The notes: a model not told the origin generated them from the letters alone. A DNA stretch of 64,000 nucleotides from Lacibacter cauensis (GCF_007830055.1 NZ_VLLE01000007.1:62001-126000); one strand, 5' to 3'. Shown: positions 25,210 to 33,826, numbered from the stretch's first letter. Made by a program: numbers and translations.

Positions 25210-25254
25210 AAAGCTGTTCCAAGTTCACCAACATGGAGCGGCTTTGTTGTTTTT
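25210..25254 (+). terminator. terminator between DUF4295 gene and ftsY
   Basis: Twelve-base stem AAAGCTGTTCCA/TGGAGCGGCTTT (three G-U pairs) with a 12-base loop and T-rich tail (GTTGTTTTT). Confidence 0.7.
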
Positions 25255-25297
25255 ATATGCTAAACCTATTTCGTAGTAATATTGTAAAAACAGAACG

Positions 25298-26263
25298 ATG
25301 GGATTTTTTGGAAAACTATTCGGTAAAAAAGAAAAGGAAAGTCTGGATCAGGGATTGGAGAAAACCAAGGAAGGTTTTCTGGGAAAGATTGCAAGAGCTG
25401 TTGCCGGCAAAAGCACAGTTGATGCAGAGGTACTCGACAACCTGGAAGAAGCCTTGGTGAGTGCAGATGTTGGTATTGAAACGACCGTAGCGATTATTGA
25501 ACGTATTGAAGCACGTGTTGCAAGAGATAAGTACATTAATACTTCGGAGCTCAACGGTATTCTGCAAAATGAAATTGAGAATATTCTTGTTGATGCTCCC
25601 GCTGATACTACTTACTCCAACTTTGATTTACCTGCAGGTAAGAAGCCTTTTGTACTAATGGTAGTGGGGGTGAACGGTGTTGGTAAAACAACAACGATTG
25701 GTAAACTCGCTCATCACTTTACCCAGGCAGGAAAGAAAGTAATGTTGGGTGCAGCAGACACTTTTCGTGCCGCTGCGGTAGACCAGTTAACAATCTGGAG
25801 CGATCGGGCAGGAGTTCCTATCGTAAAACGTGAGATGGGTAGCGATCCTGCTTCTGTTGCGTTTGATGCGGTAAACAGTGCTGTTGCAAAAGATATTGAT
25901 GTGTTGATTATTGATACCGCAGGACGTTTGCATACCAAAACACATTTGATGGAAGAGTTGAGCAAGATCAAACGTGTTATACAAAAAGTGATTCCTGACG
26001 CACCGCATGATGTATTACTGGTATTAGATGGTTCAACAGGACAAAATGCAATAGAACAAGCCAAGCATTTTACCGCTGCAACCGACGTAACAGGGCTTGT
26101 AATTACAAAGCTAGATGGTACTGCAAAGGGTGGTGTTGTATTAGCTATTGCACACCAATTTAAAATACCGGTAAAGTTTATTGGAGTGGGAGAGCGGGTA
26201 GAAGACCTGCTGGTATTTGATAAGCATGAATTTGCAGACAGTCTCTTTAATCTCAAAAAATAA
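25298..26263 (+). CDS. ftsY: signal recognition particle receptor FtsY
   Basis: A 321-residue SRP receptor. It has a short lysine-rich N-terminal stretch in place of the long acidic A domain, then the N domain helices and the G domain: P-loop GVNGVGKTTTIGKLAHHF, DTFRAAAVDQL, DTAGRLHTKTHLMEE, TKLDGTAKGGVVL and the terminal GVGERVEDLLVFDKHEF. It is a GTPase that docks the ribosome-SRP complex to SecYEG. Signatures are complete. Probably expressed separately from rpmB-rpmG since a terminator intervenes. Confidence 0.97.
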   Translation: MGFFGKLFGKKEKESLDQGLEKTKEGFLGKIARAVAGKSTVDAEVLDNLEEALVSADVGIETTVAIIERIEARVARDKYINTSELNGILQNEIENILVDAPADTTYSNFDLPAGKKPFVLMVVGVNGVGKTTTIGKLAHHFTQAGKKVMLGAADTFRAAAVDQLTIWSDRAGVPIVKREMGSDPASVAFDAVNSAVAKDIDVLIIDTAGRLHTKTHLMEELSKIKRVIQKVIPDAPHDVLLVLDGSTGQNAIEQAKHFTAATDVTGLVITKLDGTAKGGVVLAIAHQFKIPVKFIGVGERVEDLLVFDKHEFADSLFNLKK

Positions 26264-26286
26264 GAATAGAAACGTACATAAAATAA

Positions 26287-26318
26287 AAACCTCCTGCTTG
26301 CAGGAGGTTTCTTTTTTG
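26287..26318. terminator. bidirectional terminator after ftsY
   Basis: Perfect 11-base stem AAACCTCCTGC/GCAGGAGGTTT with a 2-base loop and T-run; lies between convergent ftsY and the lysine-rich protein gene. Confidence 0.85.
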
Positions 26319-26331
26319 ATTCGTTAGAATC

Positions 26332-26502
26332 TTATTTCTTTTTCGCAGCTTTTTTAGGAGCAGCTTTCTTTGCAGCTTTTTTAGGAGCAGCTTTCTTTGC
26401 AGCTTTTTTAGGAGCAGCTTTCTTTGCAGCTTTTTTAGGAGCAGCTTTCTTTGCAGCTTTTTTAGGAGCGGCTTTTTTAGCAGCTTTCTTTTTTGTTGCC
26501 AT
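26332..26502 (-). CDS. lysine/alanine-rich histone H1-like small protein
   Basis: A 56-residue protein consisting of a MATKKKAAKK leader, five identical copies of the 9-residue unit AAPKKAAKK and a final K; 27 of 56 residues are lysine. No other amino acid types besides Ala, Pro, Thr and Met occur. This is the pattern of the C-terminal tail of histone H1 and of bacterial H1-like proteins, which are thought to bind DNA or RNA non-specifically through charge. It is the last gene after rplU-rpmA on the same strand, 77 bases away, and could be read through from them. Function is inferred only from composition. The ATG codon at 26502 is the only one in frame. Confidence 0.85.
   Translation of the reverse strand: MATKKKAAKKAAPKKAAKKAAPKKAAKKAAPKKAAKKAAPKKAAKKAAPKKAAKKK
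26338..26472 (-). repeat. 27-base in-frame tandem repeat, five units
   Basis: Five 27-base units coding AAPKKAAKK within the histone-like gene; units are nearly identical at DNA level, suggesting recent slippage or conversion and probable copy-number variability. Confidence 0.85.
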
Positions 26503-26579
26503 TTTTTTAGAATTTAATGATTAGTAAAAAAAACTTAACAGGGTAAAAATAAAAAAATTTTTATTTTAAAAAAATTTTT

Positions 26580-26846
26580 TTAAGCACCTGCTTCAACGGG
26601 GGCAACAGAAACGAAAGTCTTGTTATTCTTTCCTTTTTTGAATTCAACAACGCCATCGGCTAATGCGAAGATGGTAAAGTCTCTACCAACTCCTACATTT
26701 TTACCAGGATGATATGATGTGCCACGCTGACGAATAATGATATTACCGGCAGCTGCAGGCTGGCCACCATAGATTTTTACACCAAGGCGCTTACTTTGTG
26801 AATCACGGCCGTTCTTTACACTACCTTCACCTTTTTTATGAGCCAT
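26580..26846 (-). CDS. rpmA: 50S ribosomal protein L27
   Basis: An 88-residue L27: [40 protein letters not shown] and [12 protein letters not shown] are the family marks. The N-terminus begins MAHKKG with no cleavable extension. L27 reaches into the peptidyl transferase centre. Coupled with rplU upstream (52-base gap), and followed by the histone-like gene. Confidence 0.97.
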   Translation of the reverse strand: MAHKKGEGSVKNGRDSQSKRLGVKIYGGQPAAAGNIIIRQRGTSYHPGKNVGVGRDFTIFALADGVVEFKKGKNNKTFVSVAPVEAGA

Positions 26847-26898
26847 TGTATTAGAATTTTATTTTTAAAAATTTTAAATCCGAATGAAATAATTCAGA

Positions 26899-27201
26899 TT
26901 AAGCGATACCGGTTACCTTAATTTGAGTGTACAACGTACGGTGTCCTCTCTTTTTGCGGAAACCTTTACGACGTTTCATTTTGAAAGCAATCACTGTTTT
27001 GCCTTTCTTTTCAGCAACAATTTCAGCTTTCACTTTTACTTTAGCATCAGCACCTGCACTGATTTTTCCATCCGTATCAACAAATAATACATCAGAAAAC
27101 TCAACTTGGTCGCCAGCGTTACCTTCAATATGAGGAACGTAGAGGCTCTGACCTTCTGAAACTTTGAACTGCTGACCGGCGATTTTAACGACTGCAAACA
27201 T
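26899..27201 (-). CDS. rplU: 50S ribosomal protein L21
   Basis: A 100-residue L21 (MFAVVKIAGQQFKVSEGQSL, then FKMKRRKGFRKKRGHRTLYT). It binds 23S rRNA. Own -7 box 22 bases upstream. First gene of rplU-rpmA. Confidence 0.97.
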   Translation of the reverse strand: MFAVVKIAGQQFKVSEGQSLYVPHIEGNAGDQVEFSDVLFVDTDGKISAGADAKVKVKAEIVAEKKGKTVIAFKMKRRKGFRKKRGHRTLYTQIKVTGIA

Positions 27202-27222
27202 AACTTTCCAATATTAGGGCTG

Positions 27223-27230
27223 CAAAGGTA
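27223..27230 (-). promoter_or_regulatory. -7 box TACCTTTG for rplU
   Basis: Perfect TAnnTTTG on the minus strand, 21 bases upstream of the rplU ATG. Confidence 0.65.
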
Positions 27231-27308
27231 GGGATTAAATTGGTTTGAAAACAAGTTTCTACTTAAAAAATTTGCCCATTTTAACGGGACGCTTTGGGCT
27301 TGTAAAGT

Positions 27309-27316
27309 TAAATTTG
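27309..27316 (+). promoter_or_regulatory. -7 box TAAATTTG for GH3-family gene
   Basis: Perfect TAnnTTTG. Its final G is the first base of the GTG that opens the longest frame, so that start cannot be transcribed; the ATG at 27340 is supported. Confidence 0.6.
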
Positions 27317-27339
27317 TGGCCTCAAAACCGGGTTTCGGA

Positions 27340-28836
27340 ATGAAAATTAAATCAGTGCTTGCAAAACCTTTTGCGGGTTATATCTATAAATCGATCCAAA
27401 AAAGTAAACTTACCGCTTTGTCTGACCAGGAACAGATCCTGAAACAGTTGCTTAAAACCGGGCGAATAACCGAATACGGCAAGGAACACAATTTCGGTCA
27501 AGTAAATAATTATGAGGAGTTTAAGCAAGCGGCGCCCATCAGGGATTACGAGCAAATCCGTCCATGGATCGATAAAATCGTTGAGGGTAAGCACAATATA
27601 CTTTGGAAAGGCGTGCCCATGTATTTTGCCAAAACTTCGGGTACAACCAGCGGCGTTAAATATATCCCCATAACAAAAGAATCTGTTGGCAATCATTTCG
27701 GTACCGCCCGTAACGCTGCTCTTTGTTATGCTGCCGAAACCGGAAATACCCGCTTTTTCGATGGTAAGCTCATCTTTTTATCGGGTTCACCTGAGCTGGA
27801 GAGAGTGGGCGGCATTCCAACAGGCAGGCTTAGTGGTATTTCGAACCACCTCATTCCGAAATATCTCCGCACCAATCAGTTACCTTCTTACGAAACCAAT
27901 TGTATTGAAGATTGGGAAACCAAGCTGGGTAAAATTGTAGATGAAACTATCAACCAGAATATGACCCTCATCAGCGGTATTCCGCCATGGATGCAGATGT
28001 ATTTTGATGAATTGATGAAGCGAACCGGCAAAAAGGTGGGCGACATCTTCCCTAATTTTAACGTAATGATCCAGGGTGGGGTGAATTTTGAACCCTACAA
28101 AGCCAAAATATTCGAAAGTATTGGCCGAAAAGTAGATACCATCGAGGTCTTCCCTGCAAGTGAAGGCTTTTTCGCCTTCCAGGATTCGCAGGTAGCAGAC
28201 GGCTTATTATTAAATACCAACGACGGGATCTTTTTTGAATTTGTACCGGCTGCAGAAATCCACAACGAAAACCCAACCCGCCTTTCGCTCAAAGATGTAA
28301 AAGTGGGCGAAAACTATGCACTTATTATTAATAGTAATGCAGGCTTATGGGCGTACAATATTGGCGATACGGTAAAATTTGTTTCTACAGATCCTTACAG
28401 GTTGGTAGTTACCGGCCGTATTAAGCATTATATTTCTGCTTTTGGCGAGCATGTAATTGGCGAGGAAGTTGAACAAAGCTTATTACAAACAGCTAAAGAA
28501 GAACATATTCATATTACCGAGTTTACGGTTGCTCCTATGATTCAGCAGGGCGAGGGCAAAAGCTACCACGAGTGGTTTATTGAATTTGAACACAAGCCTG
28601 CCGATCTTGCCGGTTTTGCAAATAGGCTGAACGAGAATATGCGGGAACGCAATATTTATTATGATGATTTGATTACAGGTAATATTTTACAGCCGCTTAA
28701 AATCACCCCGGTGAAAAAGAACGGGTTTATCGATTACATGAAAAGTATTGGTAAATTGGGCGGACAAAATAAAGTGCCACGCCTCAGCAACGATCGCAAA
28801 ATTGCCGACGAACTGATGAAGTGGACGGAAAACTAA
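27340..28836 (+). CDS. GH3 auxin-responsive-promoter family acyl-adenylate protein
   Basis: A 498-residue protein, start chosen at 27340 because the -7 box covers the longer GTG start. It belongs to the GH3 family (not a glycosidase): WKGVPMYFAKTSGTTSGVKYIP is the adenylation P-loop-like motif, FPASEGFFAFQD contacts the acyl group and YNIGDTVKFVSTDPYRLVVTGRIKHYISAFGEH carries the ATP-ribose and hinge motifs. Plant GH3 enzymes join amino acids to hormones by way of an acyl adenylate; bacterial members have no proven substrate. Widespread in Bacteroidota. It stands between rplU (divergent) and dxr. Confidence 0.9.
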   Translation: MKIKSVLAKPFAGYIYKSIQKSKLTALSDQEQILKQLLKTGRITEYGKEHNFGQVNNYEEFKQAAPIRDYEQIRPWIDKIVEGKHNILWKGVPMYFAKTSGTTSGVKYIPITKESVGNHFGTARNAALCYAAETGNTRFFDGKLIFLSGSPELERVGGIPTGRLSGISNHLIPKYLRTNQLPSYETNCIEDWETKLGKIVDETINQNMTLISGIPPWMQMYFDELMKRTGKKVGDIFPNFNVMIQGGVNFEPYKAKIFESIGRKVDTIEVFPASEGFFAFQDSQVADGLLLNTNDGIFFEFVPAAEIHNENPTRLSLKDVKVGENYALIINSNAGLWAYNIGDTVKFVSTDPYRLVVTGRIKHYISAFGEHVIGEEVEQSLLQTAKEEHIHITEFTVAPMIQQGEGKSYHEWFIEFEHKPADLAGFANRLNENMRERNIYYDDLITGNILQPLKITPVKKNGFIDYMKSIGKLGGQNKVPRLSNDRKIADELMKWTEN

Positions 28837-28925
28837 TTTTCAACGAACGAAGTACGGTGCACAATTGTAATGGTTTTGTACAGTAGTACACAACTGTAAA
28901 CAACACGGCATCTTCAGACGACTAT

Positions 28926-30089
28926 ATGCAACAACAAAAGAAACGCATTGCCATTTTTGGTTCAACAGGTTCTATCGGAACACAGGCGCTCGATGTTATT
29001 GAGGCTAACCCGGATTTGTTTGAAGTTGAAATTCTTACCGCCCATACAAACGATGAGTTACTGGTTCAACAGGCGATCCAGTTTAATCCCAATGCGGTGG
29101 TTATTGTGGATGAGCGCAAGTACGAAAAAGTAAAACAGGCACTTGCTTCAACCGATGTAAAAGTATTTACAGGCGAACAGTCGCTGGAAGAAGTAGCTGC
29201 GTTTGATACCTACGATATGATGCTGGCGGCCATTGTTGGTTTTGCCGGTTTAAAACCTACCTTAAAAGCCATTGAAAATAAAAAGGCAATTGCACTAGCC
29301 AACAAGGAAACACTGGTTGTAGCAGGTGATATTGTGATGCAGAAGGCTGTTGAAAACCGTGTGCCCGTTATACCGGTAGACAGTGAGCACTCTGCCATTT
29401 TTCAATGTTTGGTAGGAGAAGCAAGAAATAAAATTGACAAAATCATTTTAACGGCAAGTGGCGGTCCTTTTCGTGGACGCAAACCCAACTTCCTGTTGAA
29501 TGTAAAGCGGGATCATGCATTGCAGCATCCAAACTGGAGCATGGGCGCAAAGATTACCATCGATTCTGCCACACTCATGAACAAGGGTTTGGAAATGATC
29601 GAGGCGAAATGGTTATTCAATCTTGCTCCCGAACAAATACAGGTTGTTATTCATCCGCAAAGTATTATTCATAGCATGGTGCAGTTCGAGGATGGCAGTA
29701 TAAAATCCCAGATGGGTTTACCCGATATGAAATTGCCCATTCAGTATGCCATGGCTTTTCCGCAACGCATACCGAATAATTTCCCACGTTACGATTTTAA
29801 AAAAATCAACACGCTTACGTTTGAAGAACCCGATCTTAAAACATTCCGTAACCTGGCATTAGCAATCGATGCCTTAGCAAAAGGTGGCAATCTTCCCTGC
29901 ATTATGAATGCGGCCAATGAAATTGCAGTATGGGCATTCTTACGCAACAGGGTTGGTTTCCTGGATATGACAGACATTATTGAAAAAGCAATGAACCATG
30001 TAAAGTTTATTGCAAAGCCAACACTTGATGAGTATCTTGAAAGTGATGCCGAGGCACGCAACTATACCGCTTCACTTATTCAGATGTAA
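28926..30089 (+). CDS. dxr: 1-deoxy-D-xylulose 5-phosphate reductoisomerase
   Basis: A 387-residue DXR (IspC), which makes 2-C-methyl-D-erythritol 4-phosphate with NADPH in the MEP route to isoprenoids. Visible: the NADPH-binding GSTGSIGTQALDVI near residue 11, ALANKETLVVAGD near 125, the substrate/metal site VDSEHSAIFQCL near 150, TASGGPFRG near 180, and WSMGAKITIDSATLMNKGLE near 205. All sites intact. It lies 82 bases upstream of rseP, a frequent neighbour in Bacteroidota. Confidence 0.97.
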   Translation: MQQQKKRIAIFGSTGSIGTQALDVIEANPDLFEVEILTAHTNDELLVQQAIQFNPNAVVIVDERKYEKVKQALASTDVKVFTGEQSLEEVAAFDTYDMMLAAIVGFAGLKPTLKAIENKKAIALANKETLVVAGDIVMQKAVENRVPVIPVDSEHSAIFQCLVGEARNKIDKIILTASGGPFRGRKPNFLLNVKRDHALQHPNWSMGAKITIDSATLMNKGLEMIEAKWLFNLAPEQIQVVIHPQSIIHSMVQFEDGSIKSQMGLPDMKLPIQYAMAFPQRIPNNFPRYDFKKINTLTFEEPDLKTFRNLALAIDALAKGGNLPCIMNAANEIAVWAFLRNRVGFLDMTDIIEKAMNHVKFIAKPTLDEYLESDAEARNYTASLIQM

Positions 30090-30171
30090 CCTTTAAAAAA
30101 TTATAACTTCTTTTTTTCTGCATATTTGCAGTCCATTATCATAAAAGGAAAACCACACTAATTAATCTATT

Positions 30172-31536
30172 ATGTTATTAGCAATTAACTGGGGCGAGTT
30201 TGGTATTAAAGCAGGACAATTACTGTTGTCGCTTTCGATCTTGATTATTTTACATGAATTCGGGCATTTTATTACTGCACGTTGGTTTAAATGCCGGGTA
30301 GAAAAATTTTATCTCTTCTTCGATCCCTGGTTTTCTATTTTTAAAAAGAAAGTAGGCGAAACTGAATATGGTATTGGTTGGTTGCCGTTGGGCGGCTATG
30401 TGAAAATATCGGGTATGATTGATGAAAGCATGGATAAAGATGCCATGAAGCTTCCACCACAACCTTGGGAATTTCGCAGCAAACCGGCCTGGCAACGTTT
30501 GATCATCATGATTGGCGGTGTAACCGTCAATGTGATCGTTGCGTTTATTATTTATGCCATGATTTTATTTGTGTGGGGTGAAGATCGTGTGCCGATGGAA
30601 AGTGTGAAATCGGGTGTTTGGGTTACAGATAGTTTAATGTATGATGCAGGCTTAAAAGACGGTGATAAAATTGTTTCAATTGGCGGCGAACCTGTTGCTT
30701 ATTTCGATGATGTAAATAAAGAAATTCTTACTGCCAAGGAGATGGTGGTTGACCGCAATGGCGTTGAGAAAAAAATTATTTTTCCAACAGACCTGGTTGG
30801 TAAGTTGGTTGAAAGTAAACGCCGACGCAGGTTGGTTGAAATTCGGGTGCCTACCATGGTTGAAGCGTTTGATCCGAAAGACACTAGCTATGCAAGTAAA
30901 TCGGGCTTGAAAAAAGGCGACCGGATTATTGCGGTTGACTCCGTAGCTGTTAGTCATTTCGATGAAATGATTCCGCTGGTTGCAAAAAAGAAAAACGGAA
31001 CGGTTACGTTTACTGTAAACCGTGATGGCGATACACTCAATGTTACTTCCAAAGTAAATAAGGATGGAAAAACAGGACTTGGCTTGTGCGAAATGGAAAC
31101 CTATGCAGCTGCAGGCGTGTTTACTATTCAGCACAGATCTTATAGCTTTTTTGAAGCGTTTCCTGCAGGTGTAAAGAAAACATTCAGCAAGTTGGGCGAT
31201 TATATCGAGCAGTTTAAATTAATTCTTCGTCCAGAAACCGGTGCTTACAAAGGTATTGGAGGTTTTAAATCGATGGGTTCTATTTTCCCTTCTGTTTGGA
31301 ACTGGGAAAACTTCTGGGGCATTACCGCTTTCTTCAGCATTGTATTGGCATTTATGAACCTGTTGCCAATACCTGCATTGGATGGTGGACATGTACTGTT
31401 TACATTAATTGAAATGATTACCGGCCGTAAACCCAACGAAAAGTTTTTAGAATATGCACAAATTGTTGGTATGGTGTTGCTGTTAGGTTTGATGCTGTAT
31501 GCAAACGGCAACGATTTGTTTGGCTGGAACAAGTAA
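30172..31536 (+). CDS. rseP: site-2 membrane metalloprotease RseP
   Basis: A 454-residue site-2 protease. Zinc motif HEFGH at residues 28-32 in the first membrane helix, and the third ligand in LLPIPALDGGH near 405. Two PDZ-like regions lie between (GVWVTDSLMYDAGLKDGDKIVSIGG and ASKSGLKKGDRIIAVD). It cuts membrane-bound anti-sigma factors and remnant signal peptides. Follows dxr on the same strand, probably co-transcribed. Stop is one base from the stop of the convergent MutS-like gene. Confidence 0.95.
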   Translation: MLLAINWGEFGIKAGQLLLSLSILIILHEFGHFITARWFKCRVEKFYLFFDPWFSIFKKKVGETEYGIGWLPLGGYVKISGMIDESMDKDAMKLPPQPWEFRSKPAWQRLIIMIGGVTVNVIVAFIIYAMILFVWGEDRVPMESVKSGVWVTDSLMYDAGLKDGDKIVSIGGEPVAYFDDVNKEILTAKEMVVDRNGVEKKIIFPTDLVGKLVESKRRRRLVEIRVPTMVEAFDPKDTSYASKSGLKKGDRIIAVDSVAVSHFDEMIPLVAKKKNGTVTFTVNRDGDTLNVTSKVNKDGKTGLGLCEMETYAAAGVFTIQHRSYSFFEAFPAGVKKTFSKLGDYIEQFKLILRPETGAYKGIGGFKSMGSIFPSVWNWENFWGITAFFSIVLAFMNLLPIPALDGGHVLFTLIEMITGRKPNEKFLEYAQIVGMVLLLGLMLYANGNDLFGWNK

Positions 31537-31537
31537 G

Positions 31538-33340
31538 TTATAACTCAATTCCAATCTTCTTCATTAAGATAGAGGCGTTCATGCTTTGGCAAACGCCTCT
31601 TTTTATTTTGTAATCGAAGTATAGTTCTTCTGCATTTACCTGTACATCGAAATGGTAATTATGAACAGTTGCCGGATATTCATCCGCTAGTTTTGCCAGT
31701 TCCAGATCGTGTGTTGCAAGAATACCTGTTGCTTTCTGCAGTAGCAATTGTTTTATCAATGCCTTCGATCCGGTATGCCTGTCGTTGGAGTTGGTGCCTC
31801 TTAAAATTTCATCAAGTAAAATGAAAACAGCTTCGTTGTTATTCACCGCATCAATAATCTGCTTCAGTTTTTTCAGCTCGGCATAAAATGTAGAAGTATT
31901 TTCTTCGAGATTATCTTTAATGCGCATGCTGCTCATAACTTTCAAAGGTGAAACAGTTAGTTGCTTTGCGCATACCGGAGCACCCATGCAGGCCAGCACC
32001 ATATTTACACCTACACTCCGCAGGAATGTACTTTTGCCTGCCATGTTAGAACCGGTAATGAGGTTGATTTGTTGTTGCCCTTTTGTTGTAAAATCGTTCA
32101 AGACATTTTTACCGCTTTCAATCAATGGATGTCCCAGTTGTACTGCATCAAAAACAGGTTCGTTTGTTTGTAATACCGGGAATCTCCAGTGTGGATGATT
32201 AAAGGCAAGTGTAGCCAGGCTGCCCAGTGTTTCCAGTTCGGCCAAGGCACTAAACCAATGATTGATTTGTTGATTATTTTTCTTCTTCCATGCTTCTAAC
32301 TGCAATACGAGCTGCAGATCCCACAACAAAAAAATATTCAGCGGAATAAATACAACGGGGTTTAACCGGTAATCGAAACGGTTAAAGATTTGTTTCAACT
32401 GAAAAATTTGCTTCGATGCTTTGGTGGAGTTGTTGTGAAACTGTTGTTGTAACGAAAGTAATAACGGATCTGTAAAAGCAGCCTGTTCAATGCAGTTGAT
32501 GCTGTTGGAAAGTGTTTCCATTTCGCCGGTAATTTTGTTCAGCTTACGGTAAAGCGGAACAATAGAACGGGTAATGCCAAATGCAATCAATGCAAATAAT
32601 AACGACGCCTGTAAGAAGCGTTGGTAAGTAATTACATCAACTAAAAAACAAAACAAAGTTGTTAACGCAACAGCAGGAACAATAAAGCGCAGTACATGCC
32701 AGTAAGCTTTATGTACAAATAAATTTTCTTCCTTTAACCATGCTTCCAGTTTCTTTTCAGTTGATGAAGTAATAACCGTTTCCCTGCCGATTGCCTGCAG
32801 CTCCTGCCGCCAATTTGTTTTACTGCATAATTCTTTTATCGCTTGTTGTCGTGCAGTAATAGTTGCTGCATCGGCTGGTTCTAATAACCATTCGGCCATA
32901 CAGTTATTGCCCTGCTGCGATGTGGTTCTGTTGATGTATTGGTAAAGCGAAGCTCTGCCGAAAATATCCAAATCACCTGCATACGGATGCTCTTCATGAT
33001 AAAATTCGTGGCCATCTTTCTGTTGTGTAAAACGATGCTGTAAGTATTGCAATTCCTCTTCGTTCAATGCAATAAGATTACGGCAATGCTTAATGGTATC
33101 ATGGTTGGTCAAATCTTTCTTCACAGCAAACAGAAACAAGGCAACACCCAACACAATTACAAGCAATGAAAACAGTAGTGCTAGCGACCAAACATACCAG
33201 GTGCAAAAGGCTGTAACAGCCAGTATCGAAAATCGTGTCCATCCTAAAATTCGTTTCCGTTTCAGAAGTTCATGCAAGTGGATAGTTAAGGTTGATAGCT
33301 GTTCTTTATAAAACTGTTCCGGTGTGCTGTTAGTTGCCAT
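31538..33340 (-). CDS. membrane-anchored MutS-like ATPase
   Basis: A 600-residue protein in which only the MutS core and ATPase are present: lever/clamp-like helical region, then Walker A TGSNMAGKSTFLRSVGVN near residue 430, the ENTSTFYAELKKLK motif, Walker B FILLDEILRGTNSNDRHTG and the ATHDLELAKLAD end. There is no mismatch-recognition domain. Unusually, the N-terminus has two hydrophobic helices (FSILAVTAFCTWYVWSLALLFS and LLVIVLGVALFLFAV) and another pair lies near 215-265, so it is likely an integral inner-membrane protein. These short MutS homologues are common in Bacteroidota and their function is not known; a role in DNA transactions at the membrane is inference. Confidence 0.85.
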   Translation of the reverse strand: MATNSTPEQFYKEQLSTLTIHLHELLKRKRILGWTRFSILAVTAFCTWYVWSLALLFSLLVIVLGVALFLFAVKKDLTNHDTIKHCRNLIALNEEELQYLQHRFTQQKDGHEFYHEEHPYAGDLDIFGRASLYQYINRTTSQQGNNCMAEWLLEPADAATITARQQAIKELCSKTNWRQELQAIGRETVITSSTEKKLEAWLKEENLFVHKAYWHVLRFIVPAVALTTLFCFLVDVITYQRFLQASLLFALIAFGITRSIVPLYRKLNKITGEMETLSNSINCIEQAAFTDPLLLSLQQQFHNNSTKASKQIFQLKQIFNRFDYRLNPVVFIPLNIFLLWDLQLVLQLEAWKKKNNQQINHWFSALAELETLGSLATLAFNHPHWRFPVLQTNEPVFDAVQLGHPLIESGKNVLNDFTTKGQQQINLITGSNMAGKSTFLRSVGVNMVLACMGAPVCAKQLTVSPLKVMSSMRIKDNLEENTSTFYAELKKLKQIIDAVNNNEAVFILLDEILRGTNSNDRHTGSKALIKQLLLQKATGILATHDLELAKLADEYPATVHNYHFDVQVNAEELYFDYKIKRGVCQSMNASILMKKIGIEL

Positions 33341-33403
33341 ATTGTAAAACTATGAAAGAAACAATGAACGGGTTCTTTTGCATTTTGACAACAGAAATAA
33401 ATG

Positions 33404-33411
33404 TATTTTTG
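33404..33411 (+). promoter_or_regulatory. tmRNA promoter -7 box TATTTTTG
   Basis: Perfect TAnnTTTG, about 37 bases before the mature tmRNA 5' end. Confidence 0.65.
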
Positions 33412-33420
33412 CAGTCCGCC

Positions 33421-33441
33421 GGTACTTTGTACTTCGTACCA
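33421..33441 (+). repeat. three heptanucleotide units in tmRNA precursor leader
   Basis: GGTACTT-TGTACTT-CGTACCA, phased 7-mers that resemble the complement of the 5713 array; they lie between the -7 box and the tmRNA 5' end and can form a short hairpin. Confidence 0.5.
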
Positions 33442-33447
33442 GCTAAT

Positions 33448-33817
33448 GGGGCTGCCTGGTTTTGACAGCATAGATCTTTGAAGGTGTAAGCATGCCGTGC
33501 GTTGTGTAATTAGCACGTTAATCTGAATACTCAAAACTCAAATGGCAATACACAGTATGCCATGGCTGCGTAATTAGTGATTATTCAGTCATTCGGGCCG
33601 CCGAACAGGTTGATCTGTTACCAAGTTCCGCCGCCGACTCAAAAACAAAACAGGTTGCTGTAACACAAGGCTGTGACTGTTGCAAAAGATTTATTCAGCT
33701 ACGTATTGTATTGGTAGGTTCAGGTCCTGTACAGTGCCGACAATTAATCATGAAATAAGCATGTAGAAAGCTTTTGGAGAATGTGTTTGGACAGCGGTTC
33801 GAGTCCGCTCAGCTCCA
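33448..33817 (+). ncRNA. ssrA: transfer-messenger RNA
   Basis: Both tRNA-like ends are visible: 5' GGGGCTG pairs with 3' CAGCTCC, and the T-arm GGTTCGAGTCC is complete; the 3' CCA is not encoded (CCACAA in the genome, first A being the discriminator). The tag frame follows the pseudoknot-1 region: GGC AAT ACA CAG TAT GCC ATG GCT GCG TAA at 33544-33573, giving GNTQYAMAA, a hydrophobic AA-ending degradation tag. It rescues ribosomes stalled on broken mRNA. Length about 370 bases, normal for a one-piece tmRNA. Confidence 0.95.
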
Positions 33818-33826
33818 CAATAAAAA

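Noticed and set aside
26338-26472. Possible CRISPR array
   Set aside because: The 27-base units are contiguous with no spacers and code for AAPKKAAKK.
27316-27339. GTG start of the GH3-family gene
   Set aside because: The -7 promoter box overlaps it, so it would not be in the transcript; ATG at 27340 fits.
28860-28915. Short GTACA/TGTA-rich repeats between GH3 gene and dxr
   Set aside because: Too short and irregular to call a repeat family or operator.
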